The position numbers and the translations under genes are program-made. 64,000 nucleotides of DNA from Penelope pileata. Lineage: Eukaryota; Chordata; Aves; Galliformes; Cracidae. Below, piece after piece: positions 53,604 through 64,000 of this stretch. Position 1 is the first letter of the stretch. Every line of letters begins with the position of its first letter. Under the pieces are notes generated by a model. The model searched no databases. It saw only the letters and a program-made list of their open reading frames with translations, and was not told where the DNA came from. The stretch spans positions 1,197,039 through 1,261,038 of the forward strand of contig WBMW01001268.1 of the NCBI GenBank assembly GCA_013396635.1, written 5' to 3'.

Positions 53604-54424
53604 ACCACAGGTGCAGCTAGTAGTATGTGTTTGGCACTGCTGATGTTTGGTAGCATTTGTCTAGACACTGTGCCAGGTCTTAAAAGACATCACCTGCATG
53701 CTGATCTGAATGTTCTCCTGGTACTGTTTTACAGCTGAACAAAGCATGATCAAGAAAAATAAGGAGCAAAACCCCAACCCTTCTTTTGACACTGTTGTGC
53801 CTGAAGGAAAGTGGAAGTCTGACCAAATCCCACAGCAAACTTGGGACCTGATTCTCACAGGTGCTGAGCGTTTCCCACTCAGGGAGAAGCTTAGCAGGGT
53901 CCTCTGTCTTTGCTGCAGTGTGCACCCCTCCTACCTGCATAAAGAAGAGTTTCACAGGTCATGTGTATGTGCTGAAACCAGCTCCACTGTTGATAATTTA
54001 AACCATACTGAAAAGGTCATATAAAAGCCAAACTTCTCCCCAGAAGAGATAACCAGATACTTGGCTTAAGTAGCTTAAAGAGAAAGCTGAAGAGCAAAAC
54101 TTTGTGGCTTTAGCCATGGATCTGTTAAAATCAATTATTTTTGCCACAGCCACATTTTATAAAGGTAATACGTAGAATTCAAGGGTTGTGTTCTAACCTT
54201 CCCTGCTGAGATAGTCTAAACACAGAGAGAGGCCGGTGTTACCACCCCACTGCCTTCCCTATATAGTTACAGCTCAGTGGATCCTTTCTTCTGAAAGCCA
54301 AGTGGTGCTGCTTTTTGAAACTTACCTTTTTTACAAACACTGGAACTAATGCAGCCTTTTCAGGGGAGATGTCATTTGAATCGTAAGGGTGTGGCATCTC
54401 ATGTACAAAAGTGGCTTGTAAGTA

Positions 54425-54432
54425 TGTACATA
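54425..54432 (+). promoter_or_regulatory. Pumilio response element UGUACAUA
   Basis: Exact UGUANAUA in the 3' UTR on the sense strand. Binding is inferred. Confidence 0.45.
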
Positions 54433-54681
54433 AGGAGCTCAAGTATTGTATAGGAATGCTGTGTAAATTGTATTATTACATCTGTGTGCATGGCAGCCCA
54501 CCATCCGAAGTGATACGTGGGATTCCATCTCTTAGAAATCCCTGTTTGTCTCCGAGAATTTTGCTCAGTATAGAAAGCAAAATAATTTTATATACACGTG
54601 AAAGAAATATACTTTTAAAAATCTATTTATGTGCAGAAAAGTTCCTTGTATGTTGCTGTCCAGAGCGTCATCGGTTGCTTA

Positions 54682-54689
54682 TGTATATA
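54682..54689 (+). promoter_or_regulatory. Pumilio response element UGUAUAUA
   Basis: Second exact UGUANAUA, 250 nt downstream of the first and about 200 nt before the poly(A) signals. Confidence 0.45.
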
Positions 54690-54890
54690 TGATGAAATGC
54701 ATATCTTTAATTCTATTTCATGTTTGTAAAGCTGTTTTTCTTGGAATAGACTAAATCCTCCCTTTCCCCCAGTAATATTTGTTTTGCTGGTTCTGATTTA
54801 ATCTAGTAGAAGCTAAAACCGATTCAGCTAAGGATGTTTTTGTTATCTGGTATGTAGTAATCCCATTCTGGAAACTACGGAATTGTTTAT

Positions 54891-54908
54891 AATAAAGATT
54901 GAAATAAA
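54891..54908 (+). terminator. CCDC88C: poly(A) signals of CCDC88C
   Basis: AATAAA at 54891-54896 and again at 54903-54908, the first canonical hexamer pair after the stop codon. GT-rich sequence follows at about 54950-54980. Confidence 0.8.
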
Positions 54909-55395
54909 ACAGATTGATGTCATACTGCTTTTCCTTGGAAAATACACCAGATGCGTGGTGTTGGATGGAGGTCTGTTTGCAACGGTTTTGTTTAAGCCTT
55001 AGTGTTGATTCATGTGTCTGTGCGGCACAGTTGCATTTTTTTATAATGGCACATCAGAAATCTTTGTTTAATTGTAGCCTTGTTATTGAAGACTTTGGGA
55101 GGATTAATCATGCAAATTAAGTGGGTTCCAGGTCACTGTAGAATCAGACCATCAGACTTCTGAGCTTCTCTCACCACTTCAGACAGTGCCAAGCCAAGCA
55201 CGCTTCGATTTTGACCAAGTGTGTATCTGTGCCGTACCATGTTTCATGCTTAACTCTCAGGATACCTTACAAAAGTCAGAAATTGCTCATCTTTGAACAT
55301 GAATAGAATGGCAAAAGGAATGTTCTGCCTTCTCTGCTATTTTAATTGCAAATCACAGTTTATTAACAATGTTAAAATGATGTGTTATGCAGCAA

Positions 55396-55424
55396 TTTTT
55401 TTTTTTTTTTTTTTTTATATATAT
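55396..55424. repeat. T21 tract with (TA)n
   Basis: Twenty-one T followed by ATATATAT. Low complexity. Confidence 0.9.
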
Positions 55425-58400
55425 TGAGTGCTCTTGGTAAACTGAAATTTGTCTTCCAGAAATTCCCCCTCAAATTCAGTTGTTGGCCATGTCACTGACA
55501 GCAAAAGACTGGTGTTTCTCTCTGGTTGCAGCTCCTTCTTGGAGCAGGAGCTCCTTTGTCCTCAGCAGGCTGAACTGCTGAGGAACTGATCTGCGAGTTG
55601 GCAGTTAACGTAGATGCAGTTCACTACAAATACCTGCCTGACCGCTTAAACCTTGATTGTCACTTTTTGATTTATTTTTTTTTTCAGTTCTAGTGAGTTT
55701 GAATAAAAGCGATACTAACGTAGTACATTTCAAGTACGGAATGATTTTAAGCACAGACATCGTAACAGAACAACTGATCTTTAACACTGAAGCTGCCTTT
55801 GGCTGCTTGAAGCACGCTGTGTTGTGGCACTCGGGCCTTCTGAGAATGGGAAGGAAAGTTTTATGACAGGAGACTGTCCTGCTGAGACAAGTGCAGTCAT
55901 TTTGCAGCGCACTCGAAGTAATTAACTGTTCTGAACTATCCTTTGACAGGCTCGTGGCTCCAAGGTTGGCACGCTGCCATCACGCACTGCGCCCTCTGGG
56001 GAGAAATCCTGTGAGGGACAGAGCGGGGCCTGCCCGGAGCTGAGCTGCTTCATGCCTTCCTGGTGGGATAAGGGGTCGCAGCTGACATGGCAGAGATGCT
56101 GGTTGTACTGCAGCGTGCACAGCAGTGCTGGGGGAGCTGCTGGCTCTCATGAGGTGGCGGGAGCTGCTGGGAGAGGTTCCTCTGGAAGGGAGAAGTGGCA
56201 GGGGCAGAGCTGCCAAAGCCACTTCAGGCTTCTTGCTTCCTTCCAAGAAAAGGGGAATGCTCATGAAATAGCAACAACCTGGTGTGCTGAGCCTCGAGGA
56301 AGTGGGACACCTCTGCACAGGAGCCTGAAGCTGAGCACACCATGTTGTCCCAGCAGTGTGTGGCAAAGCACTGGAGGAGGCCGACGTCTCCTGACTGGTT
56401 GGCCTGGGCCCGGCTGGAGAGTGCTGACTGTCTGTGCTAAACAGTGCCGTGAATGGCATGGTTTAGTATAGTAATTCAAGTAATGGTGTTCAGTAATGGA
56501 GTATCTCAGTCCATATGTGCAGCTTGTGGATCCTGTAGATCATGTTTTCTGTTAATGCACGTACTTTTGGAGGGGGTCCCACATGAGTAGGCAGCCAGTA
56601 GTGGATGGGTTTCTGAGAAAGACCAGGGCCTGTGCTGTTGGCAGTATCCCCTTCTCTGCAGCGTGTTCAAACTGGAGTCAGCAGATCTCTTTAATGCGAG
56701 GAAACAAATTGCACGCTCTGCATGACGAAAGGTATTTGAAGTAAGAGAAACAGCTGCTGTGCCAAGTACTTGTGAGGAATCGCATGTCCTGCAGTGATGA
56801 GCAAGGAATCTGAAGCCCGGATCCCTTCCAGCAAAACCTTGTCACAGGAACCTTCTTCTGATCAGGTATTGTTCAGCTGGCTGTGGAGGCAAGAGATGTT
56901 TCTGATTTTGGTGAACTGGGACTGGAACATAAAATTGCCAGAAAGCAAATGGAATTTATTGTAAAAATCACTAAAGAATACTTAGCTTAGAAAAGAGACG
57001 CTGTACACCCTGTGGCTGGAAATTGTTTCTGATCATCCAGGTGTTTGGGGGCATATTAAGAGTTCAAATAAATGTGAATGAGTTGACAGGACGTGGAAGA
57101 AATGCTGCAGAAGTTGTTGAATCCTGTGTGATGATCTGCAGCCTGGATGCTAAGTGGATTTGAAGAGGGCGGGAGATGAACAAAACCTTGTGCTGTCAAA
57201 CCTGAATCTAGCTGGGATGGGAACACTGGAAGCGTGGTTTAGAATTTTTAGATGAAAAATAATAATTTTTAAAAAGAAATCAGTTGTGGTAAGCTTCACA
57301 GAAAAAATGTTTCCATAATAATTGCTCCCTGCTCATTGAAGCTGTGAAATATCAGGGCCTGGCGCACTGGGGACGTTCAGGACATGGTGGAAGATTGGGA
57401 ATGTTGCTGCAAGTCACCAGTGCTGGGCAGAACTAACCTGGCGTAACCCTGCGGTGTGAAGGAGCGCAGTTACTAAAAATAACATTCATTTCTTGTGGTG
57501 AAGGGTTGCTACAACAGAGAAATAGACTCTGCTGTGAAGATCCATCCTTAAAGCTGGAGGCTTTAAGGACTGGGGGCTGTCCTGAGAACTGAGAGAGACT
57601 GGCATCAGCTGGAAGGTGGTGAGAAAAATTACTGTGATTTGAGTAAGTGCTGGGAGGAAGTTAAGGTGACTGGGAGAAGCTGTGGCATGATGTGCAAAAC
57701 TAAATGGTGTTTTTCCAGTCACAGGGATTTCTCCAAAGGTATAAAGAGAACAGTAGACAGCAGAGCTGCTGTTTAAAAGCTTCTCAAACAGAAAAGTCTT
57801 TAAGAGGGTAACTTGGGTCCTAATGACAGTGATGTGTGAGCTGATGAAGTGTGACACAAAGCTGAGGTTAGTGCAGATTTGGAGGACTGTGAAGAATCCT
57901 GTTAAGGGGCCTGCACTTGCCCCTGCTGAATCTCTGGAAGGAACAATTTCTTGACTTTTTTTTTAATGGAAGGATTTGGGGTGGGAATTGATTTCTGCTG
58001 AGAAAAGGACAATGAAAATGTGTTTATTGCACAGAAACTAGGAACTTCAACGTGTCCAAAACGAAGCACAAAATGCCATGGAAACTGTCAGCTCTGTATC
58101 ATTCCCAGATGCTGTTCTGATCAGCTCTAGTTAAAATATTTAACATATTTTTATTAAAAGATTGTAAGTGAGGACTGTAAGTCTGGTGGTGAGGCTATGC
58201 CGAAGTGTGTAGCATGTGTTCATACATACCAGAGTGAGGAAGAGGAACAGGTCTAAGCACTGGCATTAGCCTGTGAAGGGCATAGCATGTATTGCACAAA
58301 GGGAAGTCCTGTGGTAATCTGAAAGAAAAATAAATCTATAGGTGGATTTCATTGCTGCAGGCGGTTATGGAACAAAACAGACCAGTCTAATATTGTGGTG

Positions 58401-58427
58401 CTTTAATGCTTTTGATTTATGGTATGA

Positions 58428-58945
58428 AATATTATATCATCAACGACCTTGATGAGGGGATAGTGTCCACCCTCAGCAAGTTTGCTGATGACACAAAACT
58501 GGGAGGAGTGGCTGACACGCCAGAAGGCTGTGCTGCCATCCAGCAAGACCTGGACAGGCTGGAGAGTTGGGCACTGAGGAACCTGATGAGGTTCAACAAA
58601 AGCAAGTGTAGAGTCTTGCACCTGGGGAGGAATAACCACATGTACCAGTACAGGCTGGGGGATGGCCTGCTGGAGAGGAGCTCTACAGAGAGGGACCTGG
58701 GGGTCCTGGTAGACGACAGGTTGGCCATGAGCCAGCAGTGTGCCCTGGTGGCTAAGAAGGCCAATGGGATGCTAGGGTGCATTAAAAAGAGNNNNNNNNN
58801 NNNNNNNNNNNNNNNNNNNNNNNNNNNNNNNNNNNNNNNNNNNNNNNNNNNNNNNNNNNNNNNNNNNNNNNNNNNNNNNGAGGAGTTGGACTCGATGATC
58901 TCTCGAGGTCCCTTCCAACCCCTGCAATTCTGTGATTCTGTGATT
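58428..58945 (+). mobile_element. CR1 non-LTR retrotransposon, 5'-truncated, with N gap
   Basis: The sequence encodes part of a CR1 reverse transcriptase in an uninterrupted frame up to the gap: INDLDEGIVSTLSKFADDTK with the FADD catalytic box, then DTPEGCAAIQQDLDRLESWA, then RDLGVLVDDRLAMSQQCAL and ANGMLGCIKK. After an 88-N gap comes a typical CR1 3' end: GATGATCTCTCGAGGTCCCT, TCCAACCCCTGCAATTCTGT, and two ATTCTGTG octamers. Severe 5' truncation is usual for CR1. The left boundary is approximate. It sits 3.5 kb beyond CCDC88C in the same orientation. Confidence 0.92.
58792..58879. other. assembly gap (88 N) inside CR1
   Basis: Run of 88 N between the reverse transcriptase part and the 3' end of the CR1 copy. 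Probably a repeat-induced gap of uncertain true size. Confidence 0.99.
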
Positions 58946-61900
58946 ATATGGGAGAACTAAACTGTCTATTTACCATCAGTAGGTAAATTGTAAGAGACTC
59001 CCCAGCATCAGAGCCAGGGTGGAGCTGGGCTGCCACGCAGGGAACAGTGGGAACCTTCCCCATGTGAAAATTGCTGAAACTTGCAAATCACAGATCACCT
59101 CACCCACTTTTTCAGTAGTTGACACACTGTGTGTGTTTGGGAAAATGCTGCTGAGTGAAAAGCTTGACAGTTCAAGAAGGATATTCCAGATGGGGAAGCA
59201 CAACTCCCCAGTGGACGGCTGAGGCGTCTCAAGAGATTCGCATTGGAGGGAAGAGGGAGTTTTCTGCAAGAAGTAGGAAAGTATGGCTGGGAAGGACCGA
59301 AGTGAGCATTCTGCACTGCTTCTAGCCTGATTGCTTTACCATTCTGTGGAGAGTTTGGAAGGTTATGGGATGTGAAAGGCTATGTTTTCTTGATGCTTTA
59401 AATATCTCTGACTAAAATTATCCCTTTCTTGTTAAACCCAGGAAAATGCTTTTCTGCACCTCTGAAAGAGCCTTTTTTTTCTCTAGTGAAATTGACTTGT
59501 GTGTACACTGAGAGCCCATAAAATTCCTAATCCACAGGTGTGTGTTTCAGAGCCACTTGTCACCCAGGGTTGTTCAGCTGCAGCATCTCAATTATCTACA
59601 GAGACAGAAAACTGCCACCGATTTGAGAGTGCTCCTGTAGGACCCCTCTGGCTGTCTGTGAGTGAAGGGAGAAACACTGAGAACAAGAGAGGTGGTTGTG
59701 AAGGGAAGATCTTGGGAACTTTTTTTAGAATTGCAATTCTATCTGAACAAGGATTGCTTGCTCAAAGCAGTGCAAAAGGCAAATGGAGAAAAGGGAAAGG
59801 CACAAGTGGTGTGAGATAGACCTTGTGTTGGTTTAGCTGGGATCTAACTAAAATTAAGGTAAGGTTGGTGACCTTCAATTTCCCCGATCTCTTGAATCCA
59901 TTCATAGCTTTTTGTCCATAAGTAAATTAGGCAAAGGAGTAGAATACTTAGAGAGCTTTATTAACAGCATTGTGCAAGGGGAAGGACTGCACAGGTTAGA
60001 TGCTCCGTTTCCATTTGGCCCTCTGACTGGTGAAGTTGTTCCTCCTCTGTGCAGACTGGCTTTAGATCATTCTGGGCAAACAGCATTAAATCAGCATCTG
60101 ATGGAGGCACTGCTATGTGCACTGCAGGGTGCAGCCTTGGTACCTTCTTTGACAGAGATCCCTGCAGCTGCTACTTTTTCTTGCTTATAATATCGTCTTG
60201 CACCTGGATAGCAGTGGCTTAAAGGAAGTGGGAAATGTATGTCGAATGGGGAACAGTTTATTTTTAATGGCTTTGCGTACCCTTAAAACCACTTCTGCCA
60301 ACAAGAATCACATATATGCTAGCAGGAAACTCTTTGCATGCCATGTGCCAACAAAGGAGCTGCCTTGCTAAATTCTGTCCTACAGCTCAGTGCAAGCAGC
60401 TGCTGCAAGCTGGCCAAGCCCATCTTGTCTGCAGTTCTCCTTTCCTCATGACTTCTCTCCAGCACGAGAGATCTTTCTGTTCTCATCTCAACATTATCAT
60501 TAACTATTCCCTACCCCTTAATTCGCTTTTTGACCCTGCATTCTTACAGATCTAGTTCTACCTTTTCTCCTCCCATACCCACTTCCATTGCTAAAAGTAT
60601 GTCATCCATCAGCGAGCAAAAAGTTGGCACCTTTTTGCCACCTGTTCTCACTGTTCTTTTCTACCCTTGCCAGACTTTCTTACTCAGTCGCATTCTCAAG
60701 CCTTGAGGTCAATATTTATTCCTGATCTCACCTCTTCTGTTCTCAGTGCTTTCTAATGCTTCCTTAGCTCTGTCCCACTGTTGACTCAGACATTCCCTGC
60801 TCTCCACTGCTTCGTGCTTTTTTTTTGCCCAAATACTCCTCCAGTGCCATCAGTTCCAGGGACCTTCCTTCCCTCACATCCCTCTCTAGCACACACTGCA
60901 GTCACAGCCTTCTCATCGTGTCTGCTCCCCACATCCTCCTGTGTCTCGCTTCTGCTGCTCTGTTTCACCATGTGTTCGTGACAAGCGATAGCCAAGTCTC
61001 AAGGCAGGAGATGCGCTATCTGCTACAAACCACTGTGGGTATTTGCGGTGCAGAAGACACTCGTTTGCATGAAGTCTGGAGCCAAGTTCCTTTTAAGTCT
61101 TGTTTTCAAATTTTGCTTATTCTTAGTGAGACATCTTTCAAAAGTTTCTTTGTCGAGATGGATATAGAATTCTATTATCTGTAGCAGGATTTTTATGTAA
61201 GATCTTATAACAGTTTTTGAACTAGTTTGGTAGACATTTTAGGGCCAGCAGATACATTTGGTTGTTAAAATTATTTGAGAATTTGCTCGCACTTAAAAAT
61301 ATTACTGAGATGATAGATGTGTTTAAGAAGATCCATAGTATTTTTTGCATATTGAGACAATATTTTCTGTATTCAGTCAAGTATTTTCAACAGTATAATT
61401 GTCCACATAATTTTCATTGTTTTAGAACTTTATTCCTTGCTTATTTTGACTTCTTTAATTGCAAAAAGCTTTGAATTGCTGAAGCCCAGTCCTGTTGGCC
61501 ACATGCAGCTCCCACGAACAAGGATCCTTGCCCTTGTTTATTTAACCAGACAGAGCAGTGTTAGCAGAGCCCCGCTTGGAAGATCCTGTATTCCCTTCAG
61601 TCTCCCACCCTGTCCCATACAAGGAGCTCCAGTGTACACGTGCTTGTTCTCTTGTTATATAATCAGGCAAAAAAAATGATAGTAGATACTCACAGGACTT
61701 CATTTGGATCAAATTTCACCCACTTAAGGATTTTTAACTAAAACTGAGAGAAATGTTCCTTCCTGTGTTAGGCAGATTGAGCCTGCTAGAGTTTAACAGC
61801 CTGTGTTTATCTGGAAAAAGATACAAGGAAATTGAAAACTGAATGCAAGAAGAAAAGCAAAAATTAAGCTAATTCGGTGACCCCAGGCTGGTTCTAGTGA

Positions 61901-64000
61901 TGTTATCTCTTTGCAGCAATGTTTGCACAGAGGGAGAAGCCATTGTCTGGAATACTGTGTACATTCACTGCCTACTGCAGTTACTGAAATGAAGACCAGG
62001 GACTTTTTTTGTCTTCGAAATATTGATTCAGGAACATTCAGACCCTATTGTCTGCTCTGCATTGAGGCACTGGCAGATGGAACACCTTATAACCACAGTT
62101 CTCCTCAATCTAAAAATCCCAGTTCCACACTAATAGGAGGAAGAAGAGCAGCACACGGGTTCAATTCCATGTGGCTATCCATCTTGAGCAACTCCTCTTG
62201 TTACCAACCTTCTTTTACATACCTGACTGAAAGTTCTCAAGTGCACTCCGGGTGGGATGAGCTGTTACTCCAACGTATCCGTGATCAGCCATGGGTCCTT
62301 CTCACATGCAGTAATTGCAAGGTCACGCATCCAAGCTAGTGTGCCTTTAATGGCATAAGAGCTGGGGAAGGATGAGTTCAGCCTCTCTACAGAGAGCAAG
62401 AATGGGTATTGCTGTTTGCACTCTAGAGCATCTGTGATGACTACAGAGGATTTCACTGCCTTTGCCTCCTAGATTTTAACAAAACTTTTTATTCATTCTG
62501 AAGCCTTTACGGAGAAACTCCTGCATTCTCAGTTTTCTTTGTGTTTATGTCTCTGCATTGTTCAATACTGTGAGTAGGAACAGGCAGCTCTCTCTGGATG
62601 CCTGTGTGAGATTCATGTCACCTTGATCTTCAGTCTTTAAAGCTAAGGGCATTTCTCCCTTTACAGACAAAGAGGAGAACCAGGTACCTGCAGCAGCACC
62701 ACAGGGGCTCACCAGGATGAGCCAGACCACCCCTACAGGGCCCTGTTTCTCTCCAGACAGCAGCTGCTGATCCACATGTAGACACCGCACCGTACCAGTA
62801 GGGCCCAAAGTTAGCCTGCATGAAGACCATTTCTAGTGTGAAAAATGAGGTATCTGCATTGAATGTAATCCTGGAGTAAAAGAAGCTTAAATTACTCTCT
62901 CAATGTAAATGTAACGTGTTCCTTGCCTCAAGAAGAAGCTAGAGGGATATGCACTATCTGGAAAGAAAAAAAAAAAGGCAGTAGGGTTGGTTTGCTGCCC
63001 ACATCTCGTCTACTGAGTCTTTGCTGCTTTTCCAGGTTCCTGCCTCTGCTAGGGTGGGCACAAGGAGGATACTATGAACATTTCTGAATTAATATTTCAG
63101 AGGAGCTTGGGAAACAGCAGAGCTGTGAGGACAAAGAACTTCCTTCAGGTTATGAGGTGCAGACGTGTATCTGAGCAGAGTAGAGATGGTCTCAACCAGT
63201 GTTGCGATGCTGAGGTTTAATTTGTAGCAGAAGATGCCTTAACTCTGCTTCTTCCTCTGTGGGGCACAACAGTGAGGGGGTCAAAGTGCTGTTGGGGAAG
63301 ACAAGGAGGCAGCTGACACCGGTGTGCAGATGTGCTGGCCAGCAGACATCACCAGCAGGAATGAAAATCTTCAAATTGGTTAAGGATTGGGTACATCTTC
63401 AGAGTTTCACCACTGAAAGATGGAGCTAAGCTGTAGGTCTTGAGTCTTGGGCAATGGGAGTCCTGCAGACTCCCAGAAGGAAGCTAGGAAATACTGTGAA
63501 GTCAGATGTTGAGAGGGACGAGTGCGGGTCCTATGTGGCAAGCGGCTGCAGGCACAGTGGTGGGGAAGAGGTCTGAAGACCCTTCTGGAGGTAGAGGGGG
63601 GCCTGGATGGCTGAGCTGTGCTGGTGTTTGTGAGGTGTGTGTTAGGCTATGGAATTTTCCAGCGGGAACTCTTGGAGCTGAGATCACCATGTGAGCGCAC
63701 TCTGGGGATAAGTTCTAGGACACAGCTCCATGCACGTTCCCAAAGCAGCTGCAGCACGTGCCTGAGGACTGTGCCTCCACCCAGCAGGAACCGCCAAAGT
63801 GAAAACTGAGACCTGTGGAAGAAGTTAAAAATAACGTGGTTCAGTGAAGACTGGGGCAAGAAATGAAACGAGAAAAAAGGAGGAGGATGGGGAAGGCAGG
63901 ATGTGTGGGCTGCAGTTCAGCACGCAGTGGTGCTGGCAGCTGTGCAGGCACCTGGCACACGCGGCTTTGTTCTGCACAGCCACCCCTGGAACAGCTTGGA

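Larger units (their letters stand above)
53604..54925 (+). other. CCDC88C: CCDC88C 3' UTR
   Basis: About 1.3 kb from the TAA at 53601-53603 to just past two AATAAA signals. Contains two perfect UGUANAUA Pumilio-type elements (54425-54432 and 54682-54689). The 3' end is inferred, not mapped. Confidence 0.75.
54926..64000. other. intergenic region downstream of CCDC88C
   Basis: About 9 kb without a supportable gene. It holds a T21 plus TA tract (55396-55424), a GC-richer patch near 55950-56450, a CR1 element with an N gap (about 58428-58945) and a C/T-rich stretch near 60640-60970. Short open frames on both strands have no recognisable domains, splice structure or family resemblance. GPR68 is expected further downstream by mammalian synteny but is not in the window. 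Confidence 0.75.

Noticed and set aside
55980..56471. Overlapping open frames of 159 (-) and 139 (+) residues in a GC-richer patch
   Set aside because: No recognisable domain or family and both strands equally open, as expected for GC-rich noncoding DNA. Worth only a transcript check.
59912..60190. 92-residue + strand open frame downstream of the CR1
   Set aside because: No family resemblance or splice context recognised.
54926..64000. Possible GPR68 coding exon, expected downstream by mammalian synteny
   Set aside because: No seven-transmembrane open frame of about 1 kb is present on either strand.
1..64000. CRISPR arrays, tRNA/rRNA genes, bacterial or viral cassettes
   Set aside because: None seen: no spaced direct repeats, no cloverleaf with A/B boxes noticed, and the gene structure is spliceosomal throughout.

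Overview
The window is vertebrate genomic DNA, almost certainly from a bird. Three things point that way: a single large multi-exon gene with compact introns, a 5'-truncated CR1 non-LTR retrotransposon ending in the avian ATTCTGTG octamer repeat, and a low interspersed-repeat load. Nothing bacterial, viral or CRISPR-like was seen. There are two N gaps, at 2339-2381 and 58792-58879.

About 47 kb (6932-53603, + strand) is the CCDC88C gene, encoding DAPLE (Dishevelled-associating protein with a high frequency of leucines), a girdin-family scaffold and non-receptor Galpha activator. I assembled 26 coding exons. The joined reading frame stays open across every junction: 5738 coding nt, which is 2 nt of a split Gly codon, 1911 codons and a stop. 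It enters inside the N-terminal HOOK domain and ends in the PDZ-binding tail WYEYGCV. If about 113 residues lie upstream, the protein is about 2025 aa, close to the human length I recall (about 2028). Residue numbers below assume this. The first exons and the promoter are outside the window. Order along the protein: end of HOOK domain (E1-E3), linker, long coiled coil (E4-E20, with a 357-residue exon E11), a basic and Ser-rich region (E21-E24), the Galpha-binding-and-activating (GBA) motif (E25), and a disordered tail ending GCV (E26). The 3' UTR ends at two AATAAA signals near 54.9 kb.

Two unassigned stretches inside introns look like alternative exons. The first (45272-45447) has a 3' splice site in exactly the phase left by E21 and encodes a 57-residue Ser/Lys-rich tail with a stop; it would give a DAPLE lacking the GBA and PDZ-binding parts. 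The second (51109-51267, extendable to 51390) lies directly after the GBA exon in phase 0 and encodes a second GBA-like motif, SEMISLHQFL beside the canonical SEMVTLEEFL. This looks like a diverged duplicate of the GBA module and is the most interesting signal in the window.

The region upstream of 6932 is intron. The region after about 54.93 kb is intergenic: it holds a gapped CR1 copy and low-complexity tracts, and I can support no gene there. In mammals GPR68 follows CCDC88C, but no GPR68-like coding exon is visible before 64000.
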